Of a stretch of 64,000 bases of DNA, positions 57,874 through 64,000 are shown one piece after another; positions within the stretch are counted from its first letter, which is position 1; each line of letters opens with the position of its first letter. This stretch comes from Bacteroidales bacterium. GTDB taxonomy: Bacteria > Bacteroidota > Bacteroidia > Bacteroidales > UBA932. The position numbers and the translations under genes are program-made. The stretch is taken from positions 1 to 64,000 of the forward strand of contig JAFRXI010000065.1 of NCBI GenBank assembly GCA_017437755.1, written 5' to 3'. Under the pieces are notes generated by a model, which saw nothing but the letters and a program-made list of their open reading frames with translations, was not told the origin of the DNA and made no database searches.

Positions 57874-59685
57874 TTAACAGTTTTCACTTCGTTCAGCCGT
57901 GGTGTCCACCAGGGTGTAGGTTTGCACATAGGGAAGGGTCGGGTCTCCGGCGCCTTTGCTCATCATCCGGTCCAGTTCCTCCCAGTGCCCCGGGTAAACG
58001 TCTCCGGGCAGGATGCCGTGCCTGAAACAGATTCCGGCTGCCATCCCGACCACTTCTCCCACCATTGCGCAGGTGCGCATGACACGGGTGGTGCCAAGGG
58101 CCAGATGCGATACGGATATGTCCCTGCCCGCCATGAACAGATTGCAAACAGACCTTGAAAAGAAACACCTGAATGGTATCGGGTAATAATCAAGGGGAGT
58201 CAGGCAGCCGATACTGAGCCACGGGTCCTTGAAATGTGCGGCATTGTACGGATCAGGTTTATGGTCGTCTATATACCAGGATGTGGATACACACCCGTCG
58301 GGATACGTGCGGAATTCCCTCAGGTCCCGTTCGGTCAGGACCACCGGCCCGAGGAGGCGGCGGCTTTCCCGCTTGCCGAGTACATGGCACACCCACGCAA
58401 GGCGGGATTTTGAATACTCCTCCCTGTATGAGGCGTGGTTCTTGACAAAAGACCAGTTGGAATAGGCGACGTACATTCCGTAATCGCGTATCATTTCCGC
58501 CTCGGCTATCTGGTCGTCAAGCATTCCGACCTCCCAGTACCATTGCCCCCGGCGGACTTTCTGCGCCGTACCTTCGCTGATCCTGAGCCCCCAGTCGATA
58601 TCCGGAAATTCCTGCGGCCCGTCTTCTTCCACACAATACCATTGCAGCGATGCTCCGAGGGTCTGTCCGTCCGACTTTTCGGGTGCAGACGGTTCTCCGT
58701 ACACGGATGCCGCCTCCCTGCCCATCGCCCAGTCGGCCCCGGCAAGGACGCCCAGGGTTCCGTCTCCTGTGCAGTCGGCGAACAAATCGCCACCGATACG
58801 GATTCTGGAGTAGTCATCTACGCGTTCCGCACTCACCGAAACTATCCTGCCGTTTATCACTTCGGCTCCGGACACCTTGTATCCGAGGAACAGTGTTATG
58901 TTCTTCTCCTTGAGGATGATATCCATCTTCTTGTCGTCTTCATATATCTCCTGCGGACGGGCGTTCCCTTTGGCGGACGGACCGAATTCGTTCAACAGAT
59001 AACCGAGCGAAGGATATTTCCCTATGTTCAGCCGGCCGCCGAGCCCTACCCGGACTTCGGAGGAGTTGTTCCCGCCCAGCACGTCCCGGTCCTGGATAAG
59101 AGCCACCTTTACGCCGTCTCTCGCAGCAGAGAGCGCCGCACACATACCTGCGCATCCGGCACCCGCCACCACCAGGCCGAAGTGGCCGGCGTCCTTCTCC
59201 TCGTTAGCCGATGAGAGATACTTCTTCCTCAAAGCGCGGATTCCCTCGGTCGAGCCATCCGGTTTTTTATCGGATGTGGTGAGCAGAACTGAATCGAACC
59301 GTGCATCGAATCCGTAAAGGTCGTGAATTTTAATCAAATGTCTGCCATGTTCAAGCATGAGCGAACCTCCGTACTCCCAATCCCAGTCAGGGGATGCGTT
59401 ACCGAAAAGATGCGGAAGAGCCTTTCCGTCTATGTTTGCACTGAAGACTCCGGGCGAATTGGCATCGGACCACCCGGCAATCCAGTTGCGGGTACGGATA
59501 TAAATATGATATTCTCCGTGTCTTTCCACCTTGAATTCCGTAACGGCATCAGCCACCGGATTGCCGAGGCCGTGGGCAAGCAGATAACTTGAACCGGTCT
59601 GTTCGATGAACTGCGAGTCGGCCGTCCAGCCTCCTTTGTCATCGAAGAGTGTCCCAGCAAGGAATATTGAAGAATCGTCGGGCAT
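57874..59685 (-). CDS. FAD-dependent oxidoreductase
   Basis: From ATG 59685 the 603-residue protein has an N-terminal beta-sandwich-like domain (about 1-150; FKVERHGEYHIYIRTRNWI, LEHGRHLIKIHDLYG) and an FAD-binding Rossmann domain (LVVAGAGCAGMCAALSAARD, LGGNNSSEVRVGLGG, DLFADCTGDGTLGVLAGADW) ending in the FAD block LFMAGRDISVSHLALGTTRV. There is no signal peptide. The family is common in glycan loci of Bacteroidota, with substrates mostly unknown. It is the first gene of the utilisation operon. An in-frame TTG at 59730 lies inside a hairpin and is less likely as start. Confidence 0.8.
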   Translation of the reverse strand: MPDDSSIFLAGTLFDDKGGWTADSQFIEQTGSSYLLAHGLGNPVADAVTEFKVERHGEYHIYIRTRNWIAGWSDANSPGVFSANIDGKALPHLFGNASPDWDWEYGGSLMLEHGRHLIKIHDLYGFDARFDSVLLTTSDKKPDGSTEGIRALRKKYLSSANEEKDAGHFGLVVAGAGCAGMCAALSAARDGVKVALIQDRDVLGGNNSSEVRVGLGGRLNIGKYPSLGYLLNEFGPSAKGNARPQEIYEDDKKMDIILKEKNITLFLGYKVSGAEVINGRIVSVSAERVDDYSRIRIGGDLFADCTGDGTLGVLAGADWAMGREAASVYGEPSAPEKSDGQTLGASLQWYCVEEDGPQEFPDIDWGLRISEGTAQKVRRGQWYWEVGMLDDQIAEAEMIRDYGMYVAYSNWSFVKNHASYREEYSKSRLAWVCHVLGKRESRRLLGPVVLTERDLREFRTYPDGCVSTSWYIDDHKPDPYNAAHFKDPWLSIGCLTPLDYYPIPFRCFFSRSVCNLFMAGRDISVSHLALGTTRVMRTCAMVGEVVGMAAGICFRHGILPGDVYPGHWEELDRMMSKGAGDPTLPYVQTYTLVDTTAERSENC

Positions 59686-59702
59686 TTGGTTTAAGTGTTT
59701 AT

Positions 59703-59736
59703 GCGAACTTAACCCGAAAAGGAAAGACAAGTTCGC
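59703..59736. other. 8-bp inverted repeat in the leader of the utilisation operon
   Basis: GCGAACTT (59703-59710) and AAGTTCGC (59729-59736) are perfectly complementary with an 18-base loop, between the start at 59685 and the 17-bp direct repeats. It may be an mRNA hairpin or an operator. Confidence 0.4.
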
Positions 59737-59764
59737 TTATGAAAATATTTTATTATTGGAATCG

Positions 59765-59800
59765 TTCCCGCAAACGTTCCCAATTCCCGCAAACGTTCCC
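59765..59800. promoter_or_regulatory. Two perfect 17-bp direct repeats, probable LacI operators
   Basis: TTCCCGCAAACGTTCCC occurs at 59765-59781 and 59784-59800, 19 bases apart (about two helical turns), in the divergent region between the FAD gene and the LacI gene. GCAAACGTT is a typical LacI-family half-site core. Confidence 0.75.
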
Positions 59801-59836
59801 GAAAGTATTATTGTTCCGCCATTTAACTATTTTATT

Positions 59837-59844
59837 TATCTTTG
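59837..59844 (+). promoter_or_regulatory. -7 box of the lacI-type gene
   Basis: TATCTTTG, 23 bases before ATG 59868; a TTG at 59811-59813 lies 23 bases upstream, a slightly long spacer. Confidence 0.55.
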
Positions 59845-59867
59845 CATCACATCATAATTTGATTGCC

Positions 59868-60890
59868 ATGTACGTCACCATCGTAGATATAGCCAATGCT
59901 CTGGGACTGTCCACGTCCACAGTGTCCAGGGCCCTCTCCGGAGACAGCAAGAATGTTAGCAGGGAGACGGAGAAGATGGTGCTGGAAGCCGCCGAGCGTA
60001 TGGGGTATGTGAGGAACGAACTTGCCGTAAACCTCCGCAAGAGCCGCACGATGACAGTCGGAGTACTTGTCCCCGAACTGTCAACCGACTTCTACAATAA
60101 TTTCATCGCCCAGATACAGCCCGAACTACAGAATCTCGGGTATCGTATAATAGTGGCCCTGTCGAACGAAGATGAGCGCAGGGAACGCTCCAACATCGGC
60201 CTGCTTTCCGATTTCAGGGTGGACGGCATCCTGTTAAGCTGCTGTTCCAACACGGCCAATACCGACATCCTTTCCGACCTGATCCGGAAAAAATTCCCCC
60301 TGGTATGCTTCGACCGCACCATAAAAGGGCTCGGATGCAGCTGCGTCCGGAGTGATGACTACAAGGCGGCTTTCTTCCTGATGGAGCACCTGATTTATTC
60401 AGGCCGAAGGCATATCGCCCATTTCGCAGGCCCCGGTCACATACGCAACAGCGAAGACCGCCTCCATGCATACGTGAACACCCTTTCCAAACACGGGATA
60501 CCGTACGACCCGGCCCTTATCGTGCAGCACGGACTGAATCCGTCCGACGGGGCGGAAGAGATCAATTTCCTGCTGGATCAGGGAATAACCGTGGATGCCG
60601 TTTTCTGTTTCAATGAGATGCAGGCTATCGGCGCTGCTGACGCCTTGCAGAAGCGCGGCTTCCGCATCCCGGAAGACGTTTCGGTGGCCAGCATGTACGG
60701 TACCACGGTGTCCACTTTGGTGAAGCCTGCGATTACTTCCGTGGAAAAGCCGGTCGAGAAGATGGCGAAAGAAGCAGCCAGGATTATTGTAAGCCGTATA
60801 GAGAATCCGGATGCACCTGTGGAAGACGTGGTAATTCCATCCCAGATGTACATCCGCGAGAGTTCCGACATAGTTTTCAAATCCGTCTGA
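59868..60890 (+). CDS. LacI-family transcriptional regulator
   Basis: From ATG 59868 the protein has 340 residues with the LacI helix-turn-helix at the start (VTIVDIANALGLSTSTVSRA, hinge LAVNLRKSRTMTVGVLVPEL) and a periplasmic-binding-protein-like sensor domain (LSSD-type contacts; DGILLSCCSNTANTD, DAVFCFNEMQAIGAADALQK). It probably senses a sugar or sugar phosphate from the locus and regulates the divergent operon, the GH28-PfkB operon and itself. It overlaps the convergent GH28 gene by 14 bases. Confidence 0.9.
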   Translation: MYVTIVDIANALGLSTSTVSRALSGDSKNVSRETEKMVLEAAERMGYVRNELAVNLRKSRTMTVGVLVPELSTDFYNNFIAQIQPELQNLGYRIIVALSNEDERRERSNIGLLSDFRVDGILLSCCSNTANTDILSDLIRKKFPLVCFDRTIKGLGCSCVRSDDYKAAFFLMEHLIYSGRRHIAHFAGPGHIRNSEDRLHAYVNTLSKHGIPYDPALIVQHGLNPSDGAEEINFLLDQGITVDAVFCFNEMQAIGAADALQKRGFRIPEDVSVASMYGTTVSTLVKPAITSVEKPVEKMAKEAARIIVSRIENPDAPVEDVVIPSQMYIRESSDIVFKSV

Positions 60891-62265
60891 CCTTGAAAGG
60901 CTCGTCGGCAGCCTTGATTCCGGCCTGGATTCCGGACAGGCCGCTTATTTCCGTTTCCGGAGCCATGTCCTGCCACTGAAGATAGAACGGGCCGGAAACT
61001 CCTTCCACATGAAGTCCGTCAATTGAGATGCGGCCTATATATGCGCCCCGGAGAAATTCCTGCTGGTCCATCTGGAAGGAAAGTGAACAATTCCTGAACG
61101 AGAGGCTCAATGGCTGTTCCACAGTGCCATACGCGCATACCGGAAACTTCAAGCCGGAGGCTTCCACGTTCTCGAAGGATACGGAAGCGAGTGGCCGTTC
61201 CAGCTGCCACGTTTCACTTCCGGACATGTTGTAGTGCATGAATCTTTCCGCATTACGGCAGATGATGTTCACAAATCTTATTTCGTCCGGTGTTTCGCGT
61301 ATTGGCACCGTCTTGTCGGCATAGTAGGTGAAAAGTCCGAGCATGGTGGTGCGGGCCTTGGTGCCGGTCATGGCGCCTTCAGCCCTCTCTTCCTTTGTCA
61401 AGGTCCCCCTGGCAACATACTCGCAAGGCCCTTCGCAGATGCAGTCCTGCGCCAGAAGGCGCGTCCCACCCCAACGGAAAGCAGAGCAGGCGGAACTCAG
61501 GCGGCAGCCTCGGACAGTCATGTCCCTGTTGTCAAATCCGGCGATGCAGTCGTCGCCGCTTTTGATGACGCATTCCGAAATGCTGACCCTGTCGCAGGTG
61601 TTCATGTGTATTCCGTCATGGCCGCCCAGTATCTCCAGGCCGGAAATGACCACGTCTTCGCAATTCCTGATGATGTGCGCCCAGTTCCCCGTGTGTCGTA
61701 TCGTATAACCCTTGAATACAAGGTTCCTGCATTTGATTGCCGATATGCCGTGTACGCCCCGGAAGTACTCCTCGCCGCTAGGGTCATAACTGTTGCAACC
61801 ATCAATCACAGAGCCTTCCTCCCCTATTATTGAAACGTTGTCAGCCTTATATATCCTTATTACGGCATTGTTCCACCTCGACCAGGCCTTGCTGAAATGG
61901 ACGGCTTTTCCGTCCAGACGGGCACGCGGCGGAATCCACGGGGCCCCGTCACCAGCAAGGTCGCATGAATCCGGCATCTCCAACTGCTCCCTGTCAAGAA
62001 TGCAATAAGCGTCACAGTCCCGGCTTCCGTAAAGTTCCGCGCCCTTCTTAAGATAAAGACAGGTATTGCTCCTGAGCCTCAGTCCGCCTATATGGTATAT
62101 GCCTCGTTTGATTATCACCTTGCCGCCACCGGCGAGAAAGCAAGCGTCAAGCGCCCGCTGGATGTTTTCCGTGGCATCACCCTCAACCGGGGATACGCGC
62201 CATGTCTTCTGTCCGCAAAATGAGAACGGCAACACGAGCAGAAGCAACATAAGGATTCTTTTCAT
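60877..62265 (-). CDS. Exported GH28-like parallel beta-helix enzyme
   Basis: The 462-residue product has a signal peptide or lipobox-like start (LPFSFCGQK) and right-handed beta-helix repeats with GH28-type catalytic blocks: GGHDGIHMNTCDRVSISEC and VIKSGDDCIAGFDNRD, plus an early VIDGCNSYDPSGEEYF. These positions carry the Asp residues of polygalacturonase-type hydrolases, so an uronate- or rhamnose-type linkage is possible. It follows the kinase gene with a four-base overlap. Confidence 0.8.
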   Translation of the reverse strand: MKRILMLLLLVLPFSFCGQKTWRVSPVEGDATENIQRALDACFLAGGGKVIIKRGIYHIGGLRLRSNTCLYLKKGAELYGSRDCDAYCILDREQLEMPDSCDLAGDGAPWIPPRARLDGKAVHFSKAWSRWNNAVIRIYKADNVSIIGEEGSVIDGCNSYDPSGEEYFRGVHGISAIKCRNLVFKGYTIRHTGNWAHIIRNCEDVVISGLEILGGHDGIHMNTCDRVSISECVIKSGDDCIAGFDNRDMTVRGCRLSSACSAFRWGGTRLLAQDCICEGPCEYVARGTLTKEERAEGAMTGTKARTTMLGLFTYYADKTVPIRETPDEIRFVNIICRNAERFMHYNMSGSETWQLERPLASVSFENVEASGLKFPVCAYGTVEQPLSLSFRNCSLSFQMDQQEFLRGAYIGRISIDGLHVEGVSGPFYLQWQDMAPETEISGLSGIQAGIKAADEPFKVRRI

Positions 62266-63119
62266 AACTGATGGGGATTAATGGCACCGGGCAAGGTACA
62301 TAACCAAGCGGAAAGACGTACAGCTTTCTCGTGAGCGGTCACAATCGGCTCGCCATTCAGTAGGGAGGTTGCAAAGGCAGCGGTAAAGCAGTCGCCGGCG
62401 CCCACGGTGTCGGAGACCTTTACTTTCGGAGTTTCGATATGGGACAGCAAACCCTCAGGCCCATACACTTCACTATAGTCGGCGCCATGCGTGAATACAA
62501 TGTTGTCAAGTTCGAATTCGGTGACAAGTTTTCCTATATCACTTATTCCCAATAGTGAAAGGACCAGCGGAAGCTCGTCTTCATTGAGTTTGAGAACGGT
62601 GGCCTGTCGCAGGGAATCTTCTATTATCTCCTTCGAGAAATAGTGCTGACGGAGGTTGATGTCGAAGATTTTCATGGCGGTTTCCGGAACAGCGCAAAGG
62701 ATACGCCATATTGCTTTCCGGGAAGTTGCACAACGCTGTGAAAGGCTGCCCCAGCACACGGCATCTGCTCTCGAGGCAAACGAAAGCGCTTCCGGAGTAG
62801 CTTCCAGCGCATCCCATGCAACGTTCTCCACTATATTGTACTGAGGGACACCGTTGCCGTCCAGGTTGACCAGCACCCTGCTGGTAGGAAGAGAATTGCG
62901 CTGGATGAAGCGAGTCTCCAGTCCGTATCTTCGGCACGATTCCAAAGTTTCATTGCCCAGTTCATCCGTTCCAACGGCGCTCACCGGATAACTATCCGCG
63001 CCCAACTGCATGACATGATATGCGAAGTTGACCGGTGCGCCTCCCAGTTTCATTCCGCCGGGCAGGCAGTCCCACACGATTTCTCCTATTCCAAGGATTA
63101 CAGGTTTACGTCTTGTCAT
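62262..63119 (-). CDS. PfkB-family carbohydrate kinase
   Basis: The 285-residue protein has the PfkB signatures GGAPVNFAYHVMQLGAD near the N-terminus and DTVGAGDCFTAAFATSLLNG (anion hole and catalytic Asp) near the C-terminus. It resembles fructokinases and phosphorylates a monosaccharide after uptake. It is the first gene of a two-gene operon with the GH28-like enzyme. Confidence 0.88.
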   Translation of the reverse strand: MTRRKPVILGIGEIVWDCLPGGMKLGGAPVNFAYHVMQLGADSYPVSAVGTDELGNETLESCRRYGLETRFIQRNSLPTSRVLVNLDGNGVPQYNIVENVAWDALEATPEALSFASRADAVCWGSLSQRCATSRKAIWRILCAVPETAMKIFDINLRQHYFSKEIIEDSLRQATVLKLNEDELPLVLSLLGISDIGKLVTEFELDNIVFTHGADYSEVYGPEGLLSHIETPKVKVSDTVGAGDCFTAAFATSLLNGEPIVTAHEKAVRLSAWLCTLPGAINPHQL

Positions 63120-63237
63120 ATCCTAATAGCAGCTTAAGTGATACTTCTGTCTCAAACACGGTATCGCCCAAACCCTCAAAACTGAGAAAAACCACAAGAT
63201 ACCTGTCAGAAAGTATTCTCCCTGCATCGCCAAGCTG

Positions 63238-63266
63238 CAAAGATACTGCTTTATTCCTATAAACAA
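63238..63266 (-). promoter_or_regulatory. Promoter of the pfkB-GH28 operon
   Basis: On the minus strand TTG (63266-63264), an 18-base spacer and TATCTTTG (63245-63238). The 5' leader would be about 110 bases. Confidence 0.6.
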
Positions 63267-63322
63267 AATCTCACGATTCAAAGTGTTATTCGTGGTTTAT
63301 TCTGCTCGCGCTTCCCTTTGCT

Positions 63323-63652
63323 TCAAGGAGTTTCCAGCCCTGACAATTCTTTCAGGGCCAATCCGGCAAGGGTATGGCCGAATATGGCGGTAACATGGAC
63401 CATGGTGCCGTTCACCCGGGCTTCGTCCTCGCCGGGGATGCCCCTCATGGGCAGGATCTCCTCTGAATAGACGCACTGGAACGGCCTCGACGGGCAGCGC
63501 CCCTCCTTGTGGAAACGCTTGCGGAGCGAGCGTGCGAGCGGGTCGCCCTGGACATCCCAGAACTCGGCCACTTTGACCCTGGCGTTCCACAGCCTTTCAA
63601 CGGCCTCCCCGCCCAGCAGCAGCTCGGTCCTCCGGAAGTATTCCTTATTCAT
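63323..63652 (-). pseudogene. Internally deleted copy of tcdA
   Basis: The 109-residue frame joins the first 26 residues of TcdA (MNKEYFRRTELLLGGEAVER...ARV) directly to its C-terminal part (KVAEFWDVQGDPLARSLRKR to FGHTLAGLALKEL). The whole ATP-binding Rossmann domain (about 128 residues) is missing, in frame. About 40 bases upstream of the start also resemble the flank of the intact gene at 41156. It cannot be a functional dehydratase; the open frame may be recent or may have a regulatory use. Confidence 0.8.
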
Positions 63653-63780
63653 AACGATTCCCTGTCATAACGTTGCAAGATAGTGATTTTTCAGCAATAC
63701 GTACAGCAACTCCCCCTCTTCTGGCGCGAATGCCCCCGGAGCAGCAAGCACATACGTGCCACGGTGCCGAGTGGAGTCGA

Positions 63781-63872
63781 GTCATGCCCGGCCTCCTCAA
63801 CACGTCATGCCCGACCTGATCGGGCATCTCTTTGGAAGGAGATTCCCGGTTAAGCCGGGAATGACAGGGATT
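63781..63872. repeat. Composite GTCATGCCCG palindromic repeat
   Basis: GTCATGCCCGG starts the block, then GTCATGCCCGA...TCGGGCATC forms one hairpin (63808-63830) and GATTCCCGG...CCGGGAATGAC forms a second (63841-63865). Same family as the in-gene units at 10148, 10403, 11713 and 19059. Confidence 0.8.
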
Positions 63873-63873
63873 C

Positions 63874-64000
63874 GGCAACGATTTCGCCGAGCATTTCGGC
63901 CTGTCCAATCCCCAGACCTACCGGTATCTTGCACGCTACAGAGGCATAGACTTCCTGCAGGGATTATTACCATTGACACTTTCTTGGAAGAGCTGAAGTA
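63874..64000 (+). pseudogene. DUF3791-like gene fragment
   Basis: A plus-strand frame reads NDFAEHFGLSNPQTYRYLAR YRGIDFLQ-type sequence, which resembles the middle of DUF3791 proteins (often in putative toxin-antitoxin loci). There is no start codon; the upstream part is replaced by the palindromic repeat. After GIDFLQ the expected HTLSFDD-like block is missing or frame-shifted. Partial at the window edge. Confidence 0.4.

Larger units (their letters stand above)
63653..64000. other. Right-edge region without an intact gene
   Basis: The first 40 bases are the duplicated upstream flank of tcdA. About 63700-63780 shows nothing recognisable. A composite palindromic repeat (63781-63872) and a DUF3791-like fragment (63874 onward) follow. 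Minus-strand open frames here are translations of the repeat and not genes. Confidence 0.6.

Noticed and set aside
63645-63979. Minus-strand frames with peptides such as VIPGLTGN and EMPDQVGHD
   Set aside because: These are translations of the palindromic repeat, which gives the same peptides wherever it occurs; not genes.
1-64000. tRNA, rRNA, CRISPR arrays, transposase or integrase genes
   Set aside because: I looked for cloverleaf-like arms with CCA-type ends, regularly spaced repeats, and IS or integrase motifs and found none. Small or divergent ones could be missed by eye.

Overview
The window is a GC-rich piece of a Bacteroidales chromosome. The evidence is a SusC/SusD pair, many N-terminal signal peptides and lipoboxes, promoters of the Bacteroidota type (TAnnTTTG about 20 bases downstream of TTG), no clear Shine-Dalgarno use, TPR-LuxR and propeller-kinase regulators, and FISUMP, fimbrillin-like and DUF6150 proteins. 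The genus cannot be fixed from sequence reading alone. I saw no rRNA, tRNA or CRISPR array.

Left third (1-20.9 kb). Three minus-strand operons (1-4081, 7148-9987, 17419-19561) encode small exported proteins of unknown role: lipoproteins, FISUMP proteins, a WG-repeat protein, OmpA and beta-barrels. Each has the same palindrome core (GGTGGAATC[C/A]GCCAC) 47-58 bases before its first start codon; in the first two it lies exactly 21 bases before a TAnnTTTG box, where a -33 element would normally be. Operons 1 and 2 share a paralogous secreted protein family. Regulators sit beside operons 2 and 3: a propeller histidine kinase with a NarL-type response regulator, and a TPR-LuxR protein. This looks like a small, apparently undescribed envelope regulon. 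Between them are a PreA-like flavoenzyme, greA, a membrane-anchored AraC protein and a fimbrillin-like lipoprotein preceded by a 46-residue mini-gene.

Middle (21-41 kb). This holds a cytidylate-kinase-like protein, an SGNH hydrolase, a DUF4153 membrane protein, an AbrB-type regulator with an acyltransferase, a glycan cluster (glycosyltransferase, FkbH-like protein, polysaccharide deacetylase), a CyuA-like enzyme, a DUF6150 protein, and the complete histidine operon hisGDCBHAF(IE). The his operon begins with a leader peptide containing five consecutive His codons and a terminator/antiterminator attenuator. A 115-bp element with 17-bp inverted ends sits between hisC and hisB. A hicAB toxin-antitoxin cassette lies just upstream of the his promoter, flanked by 40-bp direct repeats that contain part of that promoter. 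An exported esterase and tcdA follow.

Right third (41-63 kb). An eleven-gene minus-strand utilisation operon runs from an FAD oxidoreductase through SusE-like lipoproteins, SusC, SusD, a calcineurin-like phosphoesterase, a mini-gene, a histidine acid phosphatase fused to an extra domain, a GH-A glycosidase and a zinc dehydrogenase to a sodium/solute symporter. A divergent LacI regulator faces it across two perfect 17-bp direct repeats. A GH28-like protein and a PfkB sugar kinase form a second operon. Two secreted phosphatases in one SusCD locus suggest a phosphorylated or phosphate-decorated substrate. The right edge (63.3-64 kb) is debris: an internally deleted tcdA copy, a composite palindromic repeat and a DUF3791-like fragment. 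The same repeat family has also invaded the reading frame of the histidine kinase.
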